Shown: positions 42,090-50,240 of the stretch, one piece after another | How positions within the stretch are numbered: the stretch's first letter is position 1 | How the letters are laid out: each line of letters starts with the position of its first letter | From: Candidatus Rokuibacteriota bacterium | GTDB taxonomy: Bacteria; Methylomirabilota; Methylomirabilia; Rokubacteriales; CSP1-6 | Direction: 5' to 3' | Length of the DNA: 63,256 nucleotides | NCBI GenBank assembly: GCA_003221615.1 | Contig: QHSQ01000124.1 | Span: 1 to 63,256, forward strand | The notes under the pieces: generated by a model | The model's input: only the letters and a program-made list of their open reading frames with translations | What the model was told of the DNA's origin: nothing | Database searches by the model: none | Position numbers and translations under genes: made by a program

Positions 42090-43085
42090 CTATTGGGGAA
42101 GATCGGGAGGGCGGCTCACCTCGGGGTCGATCCGGCCCGTCAGCGCCTTCATGAATTCAACGAGGTCCGCCCGTTCCTGCGCCGTGAGTCCCAACGGCGT
42201 CATATCAGACGAGAGCCACGGGTTCTTCACGCCACCCCGATCGTAGTATTCGACGACCTCGGCCAGCGTCTTGGCGCTGCCGTCGTGCATGTATGGTCCT
42301 CGCTTGGCGACGTCCCTGAGGGTCGGGGTTTTGAATGCGCCCCGGTCCGAATCGTCCCCAGTCACCGAGTAACGACCGAGGTCGGGATTCGGCCCGGCCA
42401 TCCCCACGCCGATGTTGCGATAGCCTTCGCCGGTGAAGTTGAAGCCGGCATGACAGCGCGAGCACATCGCCTTGCCCTCGAAGAGGCGCAGCCCGTTTTG
42501 GGCCGACTCCGACATGGCGCCGCGGTCGCCGGCCTGGAAGCGGTCGTAGGGCGAATCGCCCGACAGAATCGTACGCACGTAGGTGGCGAGCGCCTGGGCG
42601 ACCCCGTCCGGATCGAAGTCGCGGCCGAATACCGCGCGGAATTCCCGTCGATAATCCGGGACCGTGCCCAGCTGCTCCATCACCTTTCGGTCAGTCTTGT
42701 TCACGTCCTTCCCGGCCTGCTCTTCCAGGGAGACTCGTAGACCGGACCAGTGCTGCTGGTCGCTGAAGAGTCGGTTGACGATCGTGGGCGCATGCCGCGG
42801 TGTCGGCTTGCCGGCGAAATCCGTCGAGAATCGGCGTGGGTCGCTCCAGCCGTGGTCGGGCCGATGGCAACTGACGCACGCCACCTTACCCGACGCCGAC
42901 CAGCGTGTATCCCAGAAGAATTTCTTACCGAGCGCGACTTTCTCCGGCGTGATCGGGTTGTCGTCCGGGATTTGCGCCGCGTCCTCTTGCAGGCCGTTCG
43001 GCAGCTTGAGGCCGAAGTCCGCCGCGGACGACCAGTCAGGTCCCAACAGAACCACGATGGCCGCGAGCCCGACGAGCGCTCTCAT
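42090..43085 (-). CDS. Di-haem cytochrome c peroxidase (CcpA/MauG family)
   Basis: The 331-residue periplasmic enzyme has a signal peptide (ALVGLAAIVVLLGPDWSSAA) and two c-type haem sites, CVSCH (near residue 70) and CSRCH (near 208). Between them lie SFTTPxH-like landmarks TPRHAPTIVNRLFSDQQHWSG, and after them AFKTPTLRDVAKRGPYMHDGS with the distal-haem Met/His region. It reduces H2O2 with electrons from a small cytochrome or, if MauG-like, oxidises a protein. It ends 1 bp from the convergent DUF1345 gene. Confidence 0.93.
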   Translation of the reverse strand: MRALVGLAAIVVLLGPDWSSAADFGLKLPNGLQEDAAQIPDDNPITPEKVALGKKFFWDTRWSASGKVACVSCHRPDHGWSDPRRFSTDFAGKPTPRHAPTIVNRLFSDQQHWSGLRVSLEEQAGKDVNKTDRKVMEQLGTVPDYRREFRAVFGRDFDPDGVAQALATYVRTILSGDSPYDRFQAGDRGAMSESAQNGLRLFEGKAMCSRCHAGFNFTGEGYRNIGVGMAGPNPDLGRYSVTGDDSDRGAFKTPTLRDVAKRGPYMHDGSAKTLAEVVEYYDRGGVKNPWLSSDMTPLGLTAQERADLVEFMKALTGRIDPEVSRPPDLPQ

Positions 43086-43097
43086 CGGCGCCCGGGA

Positions 43098-43937
43098 TCA
43101 GACCGCGGCGCAGCGGACGAGGGCTTCGCGGCCTTTGAGCATGTCGTCGAGGGCGCCGAAGGCCATCATGTAGTGGCCGCGGTAACCGCCGCCCTCGATG
43201 CGCGAGAACATTCGCGTGAAGTCGATCGAGCCCTCGCCGGGCCGCAGATGCTCCTCGTATCGTCCGTGGCTATCGGCCAGGCGCACCTCGCCGCAGCGCC
43301 CGAGATCCATGGCGTCGAGGAAGCCGTCGATGCCTTCCGGGACGAGATGCGCGTGATTGACCGTGAACGCCCAGCCGAGGTTCGGTGACTGGATGCGTCC
43401 GAAGTACTCGCGGCACTCCTCGAGATTGTGCGCGAGGTATCGGACCTCGGCATGCTCGGGCTCCCGATTGAGGTTCTCCAGGAGTAGCCGGGCCCCAGCG
43501 CGCTCGGCGAGCGCGGCGGCGCGCTGAAGACGCTCGAGACTCGCCGCACGGCGCGCGGCGTAATCGCCGGTGAAGTGATAGCCCCCGTGGACGACGATCC
43601 AGCCCGCGCCGAGCCGGCCGGCGAGCTCGATGTAGGTCCGAAGATACTGATCCGCGGCATCGGCCAGGAGCGGGGACGTCTCGGCGACGTTGACGGCGGA
43701 CGCCGAGTGCAGACCGAGATGGATGCGGTGCCGCTCGCAGATGGTACGGATGGCCGCGACGCGCTCGGCCGTCCACGCGGCGGGCGCGTTGGGGTGGTCC
43801 GGCGCGCCTTCGAGGCACGTATCGACGTAGTGCACGCCATGGGCCGCCGCCCACGCGAGACCGTCCTCGAGGCGCCGCCGCCCTCCCAGATCCACGCCGA
43901 TCCGCTCGCGTAACGTCGTGGGTGCGCCCGTGCTCAT
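43098..43937 (-). CDS. Sugar phosphate isomerase/epimerase-type TIM-barrel protein
   Basis: The 279-residue protein belongs to the AP-endonuclease-2/xylose-isomerase-like barrels: IGVDLGGRRRLEDGLAWA, HLGLHSASAVNVAETSP, GWIVVHGGYHFTGDY, LLLENLNREPEHAEV, GWAFTVNHAHLVPEG and VRLADSHGRYEEHLRPGEG supply the Glu, His and Asp metal ligands. The ATG at 43937 follows AAGGAG and is clearly the start. Substrate unknown. It lies 13 bp after the enoyl-CoA hydratase gene. Confidence 0.87.
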   Translation of the reverse strand: MSTGAPTTLRERIGVDLGGRRRLEDGLAWAAAHGVHYVDTCLEGAPDHPNAPAAWTAERVAAIRTICERHRIHLGLHSASAVNVAETSPLLADAADQYLRTYIELAGRLGAGWIVVHGGYHFTGDYAARRAASLERLQRAAALAERAGARLLLENLNREPEHAEVRYLAHNLEECREYFGRIQSPNLGWAFTVNHAHLVPEGIDGFLDAMDLGRCGEVRLADSHGRYEEHLRPGEGSIDFTRMFSRIEGGGYRGHYMMAFGALDDMLKGREALVRCAAV

Positions 43938-43950
43938 AGTGGCGCTCCTT

Positions 43951-44739
43951 CTAACGGCCGCGGAACGCGGGCTTACGCTTCTCGCGCCAGGCCTTGTGGC
44001 CTTCGGCCTTGTCCTCGGTGAGCTCGAGAGTCGCAAAGCGATACAGATCGACGAGTGAGGCATCGGACAGATTGGGGATATCGAGACCTGTCAGCAGGGA
44101 TTCCTTCGTGAGGCGCGCGGCGAGCGGCGGCAGGGACGCGATGTGGCCTGCCACCTCGAGGGCCTGATCCATGACCTTGCCGTGCGGCACCAGCCACTGC
44201 GCGAGCCCGATGCGGTGAGCCTCCTGCGCCGTCAGCGGGAACCCCATGGCCAGTCGCATCGCGTTGCCTCGGCCGACCCAGCGCGCGAGCCGCGCGCTGC
44301 CGCCGTACGCGGGAAGAATGCCGAGCGTCACCTGGGGCAGCCGCCACTCGGCCCGCTCGGAGGCGACCAGCAGGTCGCAACAGAAGGTCACGATGCAGCC
44401 GATACCCACGGCGTATCCGTTGACGGCGCCGACGATCGGCTTGGGAAAGCTGCCGAGGACCTCGAAGGCGCGGCCGCGACGCTTGGCGATGCTCTTGATG
44501 AAGTCCGCGGCCGACTCCATCGTGTGCGTCCTGGGATCCTTGAGATTCGCGCCGGCCGAGAACGCCCCGCCCGCGTCGTCTCCCGTCAGGACGGCGCAGC
44601 GGATCGCGTCGTCGTCCTCCATCGCCGCGAAGTACCGCGCGATGCCCTCGTTGAAATCGGCGCCCCACGCGTTGCGAGCCTCGGGACGACTCAGGGTGAC
44701 GATGCCGATCGCGTCGCGCCGCTCGAATGTGACGGGCAT
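43951..44739 (-). CDS. Enoyl-CoA hydratase/isomerase family protein
   Basis: The 262-residue crotonase-fold enzyme starts at ATG 44739 after CAGGAGG. Motifs: IVTLSRPEARNAWGADFN, AFSAGANLKDPRTHTME (first oxyanion-hole region), KPIVGAVNGYAVGIGC (second), and LPQVTLGILPAYGGSARLARWVG, where the position of catalytic Glu reads PAYGG, so the hydratase Glu may be lacking and isomerase or other crotonase chemistry is possible. The same frame continues upstream into the broken HAD gene, but the ribosome-binding site shows independent initiation. Confidence 0.9.
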   Translation of the reverse strand: MPVTFERRDAIGIVTLSRPEARNAWGADFNEGIARYFAAMEDDDAIRCAVLTGDDAGGAFSAGANLKDPRTHTMESAADFIKSIAKRRGRAFEVLGSFPKPIVGAVNGYAVGIGCIVTFCCDLLVASERAEWRLPQVTLGILPAYGGSARLARWVGRGNAMRLAMGFPLTAQEAHRIGLAQWLVPHGKVMDQALEVAGHIASLPPLAARLTKESLLTGLDIPNLSDASLVDLYRFATLELTEDKAEGHKAWREKRKPAFRGR

Positions 44740-44885
44740 GCCGGCCTCCTGAACGCCGAGGGTCGTCTCGAGTGGCCCGCAGGGTCGCTGATCGCTCCGC
44801 GCGTTCTCGGGTTCGCCGCCAGTGTGGGTGGCCGTTTTCCGCTTGTCAACCGACGGGCAGGTGCGCGCCGCCAGCCGACGCGAGA

Positions 44886-45318
44886 CTACTCCAGGCGAAG
44901 GAGCCGCGGCACCTGACTGAGATCGCGGATCTCGAAGTCCGGCGCCGGCACGTCCGTCGGCGTTGGACAGGATGGCCGTGCGCACGTGTCCGAGCGCGTT
45001 GAGCGCGTCGAGCGTCTCGGGGTAGAGCTCGATCCTCGTCGTCACCCGAAAGAAGAGCTCGACGTACGGGGCCGCATCCGCGGCGACGTCGAACTGTCGA
45101 AGCACGCGCGGCAAGATCAGCTCCTCGATCTCCCGGAGCGTCCGGAATGGTGCCAGCTGCGTCGCCTCGAAGTAGAGATCCGACCACGCGCGCCAGACTT
45201 CGTCCAGGCGCGCGGACAACCCGTGGTCGGCCACGATCTGTCGCGGCACCAGGACCAGGTCGTCGTTCCGGAGCAGTGTGCCGTAGGCATCGAAGATCAC
45301 GGCCTTGAACCCACTCAA
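44886..45318 (-). pseudogene. HAD-family hydrolase with internal deletion and frameshift
   Basis: From TTG 45318 the frame reads KAVIFDAYGTLLRNDD (motif I, nucleophile Asp), a helical cap region and VRTAILSNA (motif II). At about 44948-44960 it jumps, one base out of frame, to VPAPDFEIRDLSQVPRLLRLE and a stop, which is the usual C-terminal end of haloacid-dehalogenase-like enzymes. The block that should carry motif III (Lys) and motif IV (acidic metal ligands) is missing. It resembles 2-haloacid dehalogenases in the first half. Not functional as read, unless the joint is an assembly fault. Confidence 0.75.
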
Positions 45319-45333
45319 TGGACTGTCCGCTCG

Positions 45334-46464
45334 TCAGCCGGCGACCGCAATTCCGATCAGCTTGCCGATGCCGAACGTCAGCCCTGCGGCGGCGAGGCCC
45401 AGCAAGAGCTGACGGCCGCCCGATCGCCACACGGGCGCCCCGGTGAAGATGGTGATCGCGGCGCCCACCGTCCAGAGCCCCAGCGCGCTCAGGACGGCGC
45501 TCCACACGACGGCTTGTGTCCCGCGCAGGACCAGGAACGGCAGGATCGGCACGACGGCGCCGAGCGCGAACAGCACGAACGAGGACACCGCCGCTTCCCA
45601 CGCCGAGCCCCCGAGCTCCTTGGGATCGATGCCGAGCTCCTCGCGGGCGAGCGCGTCGATCGCGGTCGTTCGATCGGACAAGAGGCGGCGGGCCATCGTC
45701 TCGGCCTCGTTCGGGCTCAGCCCCTTGGCCTCGTAGATCAGCTTCAGCTCCTCGCCTTCGCCTTCGGGATCTTCGTGCAGCTCGCTCGCTTCGATCCGGA
45801 TCTCTCGCTCGGCGAGCTCACGCGAGCTCGTGACCGACACCCACTCGCCGAGCGCCATCGAGGCGGCGCCCGCCAGGAGACCGGCCAGACCGGTGACGAG
45901 GATTCCGTGGTTATCGATCGAGGCGCCGGCCACGCCCATGACCAGGGCGAGATTGGAGCAGAGACCATCGTTGGCGCCGAGCACCGCCGCGCGCAGCGCG
46001 TTACCGCCGACCGATCGATGCCGGCCCTCGAGACGGCCGAGGAAGCTTCCCTGCAGGCCGCGCGGCTGCGTCGCCACGAGCTGCTCCAAGACCTTCGCGT
46101 GCCACCGCTCGTGGGCCGGCATCCGGGTGCCGGCGGTCTCGGGCTGCTTGAGGTACGCGTGCTGGTCGACGGCCTCCTTCGCGGCGATAGTGGCGAGCAC
46201 GAGGTCGGGTCCAAGTCGCCGCGCGATGGCCCCGAGCACGCGGCTGCGCCAGGAGGCCCGCCGGCGCGGCACCCTCACCCCCGCGCTCCTCAGGCGATCC
46301 TCCCAGAACGCGATGTGGCCTTCCTCCATCGCCGCCAGATTGGCGTAGACCTTCGCCAGCCGCCGATCGGGCTCGCTGGCCGCCATCGCGCGATACTCCG
46401 ACGCGCTGTCGACCTCGTCCCGCCAGTTCTCGAGATAGCGCCGAGCGTCGGAACGCTTGCTCAT
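45334..46464 (-). CDS. Ferritin-like/VIT1 fusion (iron/manganese transporter family)
   Basis: The 376-residue protein has an N-terminal rubrerythrin-like helical domain (residues 1-140: SASEYRAMAASEPDRRLAKV, LAAMEEGHIAFWEDRL, HERWHAKVLEQL, with E-x-x-H ligand patterns) joined to a VIT1/CCC1 membrane domain (AAVLGANDGLCSNLALVMGV, ASMALGEWVSVTSSREL). Such membrane ferritins take Fe2+ or Mn2+ at the ferritin-like domain and export it across the membrane. ATG 46464 is used. It is transcribed away from the peptide transporter genes. Confidence 0.9.
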   Translation of the reverse strand: MSKRSDARRYLENWRDEVDSASEYRAMAASEPDRRLAKVYANLAAMEEGHIAFWEDRLRSAGVRVPRRRASWRSRVLGAIARRLGPDLVLATIAAKEAVDQHAYLKQPETAGTRMPAHERWHAKVLEQLVATQPRGLQGSFLGRLEGRHRSVGGNALRAAVLGANDGLCSNLALVMGVAGASIDNHGILVTGLAGLLAGAASMALGEWVSVTSSRELAEREIRIEASELHEDPEGEGEELKLIYEAKGLSPNEAETMARRLLSDRTTAIDALAREELGIDPKELGGSAWEAAVSSFVLFALGAVVPILPFLVLRGTQAVVWSAVLSALGLWTVGAAITIFTGAPVWRSGGRQLLLGLAAAGLTFGIGKLIGIAVAG

Positions 46465-46500
46465 ACTCGACCGACCATACAACGCTTTTCGCGCGCCCGA

Positions 46501-46541
46501 TGCGATAATGGGCCGGCCTGAACGGCGCTCGAGCGCCGTTC
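46501..46541 (+). promoter_or_regulatory. Extended -10 promoter followed by a 22-bp perfect palindrome
   Basis: TGC-GATAAT (46501-46509) is a good extended -10 element; no clear -35 lies upstream. Ten bases further on, 46520-46541 is an exact palindrome with 11-bp arms (GAACGGCGCTC and complement). It falls at or just after the expected transcription start of the 114-nt leader of the peptide-binding protein gene, where a dimeric repressor would block initiation, or the RNA would form a 5' hairpin. Confidence 0.4.
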
Positions 46542-46622
46542 CCTCGCGTGGTGGTGCGCACGGCAGGCCGTCGCGGCTTCCCCGCCGGCCGAGACGCGCC
46601 GGTAAACGAAGGAGGTCGTCCT

Positions 46623-48224
46623 ATGCGGCGTCTGACACTCACGTCCCTGATCACCGCGGCCCTTCTGGGCATCGCGGTGCCGGCGTCGGCTCAAACGTTC
46701 GTCTTCGGGGCTCAGGGCGAGCCCGTCCAGCTCGACCCGGCGGTCATCACCGACGGCATCTCCTCGCGTCTCACCAGACAGATCTTCGACGGCCTCGTGA
46801 AGTATCGCGGCGCCACCACCGAGGTCGAGCCGGCGCTCGCGGAGAAGTGGGAAGTCTCGCGCGACGGCAAGGTGTGGACGTTCCAGCTGCGGCGTTCGGT
46901 GACGTTCCACGACGGCACGCCGCTCGACGCCGCCGCGGTCGTCTGGAACTTCGAGCGCTGGTGGAAGGCCGCTCATCCCCAGCACGACAACCAGGTGAAG
47001 GCCGGCCAGACCTTCGAGTACTGGGAGGCGCAGTTCGCCGGCTTCGACGACAAGTCGATCGTCAGCGCGGTGGAGGCGGTCGGCACGCACACCGTACGCA
47101 TCACCCTCAAGGAGCCGCAGGCGCCCTTCCTGGCGAATCTGGCGATGTTCGTCTTCGACATCGCGAGCCCCAGGGCCGTCGAGCGCTGGGGCACCGAGTT
47201 CGGCAAGCACCCGGTCGGCACCGGAGCCTACAAGTTCGTGGAGTGGAAGCCGAACCAGGAGGTCGTGCTCGAGGCCAACCCTGATTTCTGGGGCCAGAAG
47301 CCCAAGATCAAGCGCGTCGTCGTGCGCAACATCAAGGACAACTCGCAACGACTGGGCGCGCTCAAGGCCGGCGAGATCCACGGGATGGAGGGACTCAATC
47401 CCGACGACGTCGGCGTGGTCAAGGCTGACGCGGGCCTCCAGCTGCTCCTGCGCCCGACGAACACGACGGGCTACATCGCCTTCAACTACAAGGTGAAAGA
47501 GTTCCAGGACAAGCGCGTGCGCCAGGCATTCGCCCACGCGATCAACAAGCGCGGCATCGTCGACGCGCTCTACGGGGGCACCGGGCTCGTGGCCACGCAG
47601 TTCCAGCCGCCGGCACTCTGGGGCTACAACCGTGAGCTGAAGGATTACGAGTACAGCCCGAGCCGGGCACAGGCGCTGCTGCGCGAGGCCGGGCAGGTGC
47701 CGGGGCTGTCGGACATCACGTGGGAGGACGGCAAGAAGGAGCCGCTGGTCTTCTGGTACATGTCGCGCTCGCGCCCGTACTTCCCGAACCCGAAGGAGAT
47801 CGCCGAGGCGATGGCGGCCGATCTCGCCAAGGTCGGCATCAAGACGCAGCTGCAGACGACCGAGTGGGCGGTGTATCTGGACAAACGCAAGAACGGACAG
47901 ATGCCGCTCTACATGCTCGGCTGGACCGGAGACAACGGCGATCCCGATAACTTCCTCTGCTATTTCTTCTGCCAGCCGGGCGCCGCGCGCGAGGGCTTCT
48001 ACGCCAACAAGCCGCTGGCCGACGTGCTCCTGCGCGCCCAGAAGCTCACGCAGCAGTCGGAGCGCGCGAAGCTCTACCGGCAGTCCGAGCAGCTGTTGCG
48101 CGACGACGTGGGACGGCTCTTCATCGCGAACAACCAGCCGCCCCTCGCGTTCGCGAAGCGTGTGAAGGGCTACCTGCCGCACCCGACGGGGTCGGAGTAC
48201 TTCAACACCGTCGAGCTGCCGTAG
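46623..48224 (+). CDS. Peptide/nickel-type ABC transporter substrate-binding protein (SBP_bac_5)
   Basis: The 533-residue periplasmic protein has a signal peptide (RRLTLTSLITAALLGIAVPASAQ-type, residues 1-23) and typical DppA/OppA segments: QGEPVQLDPAVITDGISSR, LAEKWEVSRDGKVWTFQLR, VTFHDGTPLDAAAVVWNFER, HPVGTGAYKFVEWKPNQEV and DKRVRQAFAHAINK. AAGGAGGTCGT lies 6 nt before the ATG, an excellent site. It delivers its ligand to the two permeases downstream (36-bp gap). Ligand class cannot be read from sequence. Confidence 0.93.
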   Translation: MRRLTLTSLITAALLGIAVPASAQTFVFGAQGEPVQLDPAVITDGISSRLTRQIFDGLVKYRGATTEVEPALAEKWEVSRDGKVWTFQLRRSVTFHDGTPLDAAAVVWNFERWWKAAHPQHDNQVKAGQTFEYWEAQFAGFDDKSIVSAVEAVGTHTVRITLKEPQAPFLANLAMFVFDIASPRAVERWGTEFGKHPVGTGAYKFVEWKPNQEVVLEANPDFWGQKPKIKRVVVRNIKDNSQRLGALKAGEIHGMEGLNPDDVGVVKADAGLQLLLRPTNTTGYIAFNYKVKEFQDKRVRQAFAHAINKRGIVDALYGGTGLVATQFQPPALWGYNRELKDYEYSPSRAQALLREAGQVPGLSDITWEDGKKEPLVFWYMSRSRPYFPNPKEIAEAMAADLAKVGIKTQLQTTEWAVYLDKRKNGQMPLYMLGWTGDNGDPDNFLCYFFCQPGAAREGFYANKPLADVLLRAQKLTQQSERAKLYRQSEQLLRDDVGRLFIANNQPPLAFAKRVKGYLPHPTGSEYFNTVELP

Positions 48225-48260
48225 CGCGGAGGCGCGTTCATCAAGAAGGAGGACTGAGCG

Positions 48261-49265
48261 GTGAGGCGCTACGCCATCCGGCGAGGCCTCACCATCGTCC
48301 CCGTGCTGCTCGGCGTCTCCCTGCTCGTCTTCAGCTTCATCCATCTCATTCCGGGCGATCCGGCGCTGACCATGCTCGGCGAGCGCGCGACGCCCGAGAA
48401 GGTCGCCGAGGTTCGCGCCCGGCTCGGGCTCGATCGCCCGATCTGGCAGCAATACGTCCTCTATATCGGCAAGGCGCTGCGGGGGGATCTCGGGGTCTCG
48501 ATCATCCGGGGCGATCCGGTCGCGAGCGATCTGCTGCGGCGCTTTCCGGCAACGGTCGAGCTGGCGACGGCGGCGATCGTCGTGGCCATCGCGCTCGGCA
48601 TCCCCATCGGGGTCGCCTCGGCCGTCTGGCGCAACTCGCTGCTCGACAGTCTCGCGCGCCTGGGCGCGCTCACGGGCGTCTCGATGCCGATCTTCTGGCT
48701 CGGCCTCGTGCTCGCGTGGTTCTTCGGCGTGCAGCTCCGCATCCTGCCCACCGGCTTTCGCCTCTCGAGCGGAACCGCCTTCGTCCCGTGGACGAACTTC
48801 GTCATCCTGGATGCGCTTCTGCAGGGCGACGGGCCGGCCCTCGCCGACGCGGTCCGCCACCTGATCCTCCCGGCGCTCGCGCTCGCGACCATTCCCCTCG
48901 CCGTCATCGCCAGGATGACGCGTGCCTCCATGCTGGAAGTGCTGTCGCGCGAGTACATCCGCACCGCCGAGGCGAAGGGGCTGTCGCGCCGCGTGGTGAT
49001 CCTGAGACACGCGCTCCGCAACGCGCTGCTCCCGGTACTGACGGTCGTCGGGCTCCAGGTCGGTCGCCTGCTGGCCGGCGCGATCCTCACCGAGACGATC
49101 TTCTCCTGGCCGGGTATCGGCCTCTGGGTCTACGAGTCGATCGAATCGCGCGACTACGCGATCGTCCAGGGCGTCAGCCTCTTCATCGCCGTCATCGTGG
49201 TGGGAGTCAACCTGCTCACCGACCTCCTGTACGCCGCGGTCGACCCACGGATCAAGTACGAGTGA
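48261..49265 (+). CDS. Peptide ABC transporter permease, DppB type
   Basis: The 334-residue inner-membrane protein has six hydrophobic segments and family landmarks: FIHLIPGDPALTMLGERATPEKV near residue 30 and the EAA-type contact YIRTAEAKGLSRRVVILRHALRNAL near residue 235, then FSWPGIGLWVYESIESRDY. AAGAAGGAGGA precedes the GTG start. Its stop shares one base with the start of the second permease (TGATG). Confidence 0.93.
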   Translation: MRRYAIRRGLTIVPVLLGVSLLVFSFIHLIPGDPALTMLGERATPEKVAEVRARLGLDRPIWQQYVLYIGKALRGDLGVSIIRGDPVASDLLRRFPATVELATAAIVVAIALGIPIGVASAVWRNSLLDSLARLGALTGVSMPIFWLGLVLAWFFGVQLRILPTGFRLSSGTAFVPWTNFVILDALLQGDGPALADAVRHLILPALALATIPLAVIARMTRASMLEVLSREYIRTAEAKGLSRRVVILRHALRNALLPVLTVVGLQVGRLLAGAILTETIFSWPGIGLWVYESIESRDYAIVQGVSLFIAVIVVGVNLLTDLLYAAVDPRIKYE

Positions 49266-50230
49266 TGGCGACGTTCGAGGTGGCGGTGGATCGCGGGGTG
49301 GTGGCGGTCGCGAGTCACGGGCGAAGCCCGGCCGCGGCGGCGTGGCGCCGCCTCGTCGCGAGCCCGGCCGCCCGAGTCGGGCTGGTGATGGTCGTCGCTT
49401 TCGTGCTCGTCGCACTCCTCACGCCGGTCGTGCACGTCTACGACGCCAGGACCGACGCCAACCTCACCGTGCGACTCAAGCCTCCGACGGCCGCGCACCC
49501 ATTCGGGACCGACAGTCTCGGCCGCGATATCCTGGTCCGCGTCCTGCACGCGACGCGCGTGTCGCTGGGGCTGGCGATGAGCGCGGTCGCGCTGGCCACG
49601 TTGATCGGCTCGGCGCTCGGGTTCCTGGGCGGCTACCTTCGAGGGCGCGTCGACCTCGTCGTGATGTTCTGCATGGACATCGTGCTGGCGTTCCCGGCGA
49701 CCTTGCTGGCCATCGCCATCGTCGCCATGATCGGCCCGGGCCTCCGCAACTCGCTCTTCGCCATCAGCCTGGTCTCCATTCCCGCGTACGCCCGCTTGAG
49801 CCGGAGCTCGGTGCTGGCGCTGCGCGAGCAGGAGTTCGTGATGGCCGCGCAGGGGCTCGGCTGCAGCGGGTGGCGCGTGCTCCTGAGCCACATCGTGCCC
49901 AACAGCCTGCCACCGCTGATCGTGCAGACGACCCTCTCGATCGCCTTCGCCATCCTGGAGGCCGCCGCGCTCGGGTTCCTCGGGCTGGGCGCCCAGCCCC
50001 CGACGCCCGAGTGGGGCGCGATGCTCGCCGACTCGTACAAGTACTTCACCAGCGGCGCCTGGTGGGTCTTCTGCTTTCCCGGTGCCGCGATCATGCTCTC
50101 GGTGCTCGGCTTCAACTTGCTTGGCGACGGGTTGCGCGATGCCCTCGATCCACGCCTGGCTGAGCCGCGATCCCGGACCGGCCCAGCGCGCGGCCGCGTT
50201 CGCTGGCGCGGGACCGGACCGAGGTCGTAA
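49265..50230 (+). CDS. Peptide ABC transporter permease, DppC type
   Basis: The 321-residue permease pairs with the DppB-like protein. It has an N-terminal cytoplasmic stretch, membrane segment LVMVVAFVLVALLTPVV, HPFGTDSLGRDILVRVLHATRVSL-like motif, FCMDIVLAFPATLLAIAIVA, and the ATPase-contact EFVMAAQGLGCSGWRVLLSHIVPNSL. ATG 49265 overlaps the previous stop. The ATPase genes (DppD/DppF) that normally follow are absent; a mechanosensitive channel gene begins 10 bp later, so the ATPases must be supplied from elsewhere. Confidence 0.92.
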   Translation: MATFEVAVDRGVVAVASHGRSPAAAAWRRLVASPAARVGLVMVVAFVLVALLTPVVHVYDARTDANLTVRLKPPTAAHPFGTDSLGRDILVRVLHATRVSLGLAMSAVALATLIGSALGFLGGYLRGRVDLVVMFCMDIVLAFPATLLAIAIVAMIGPGLRNSLFAISLVSIPAYARLSRSSVLALREQEFVMAAQGLGCSGWRVLLSHIVPNSLPPLIVQTTLSIAFAILEAAALGFLGLGAQPPTPEWGAMLADSYKYFTSGAWWVFCFPGAAIMLSVLGFNLLGDGLRDALDPRLAEPRSRTGPARGRVRWRGTGPRS

Positions 50231-50240
50231 GCTGCACATC

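Noticed and set aside
46461..49415. Very long open frame on the minus strand across the peptide transporter genes
   Set aside because: Composition is dominated by Asp, Arg, Glu, His and Gln with no domain; it mirrors GC-rich codons of DppA/DppB, which have clear motifs.
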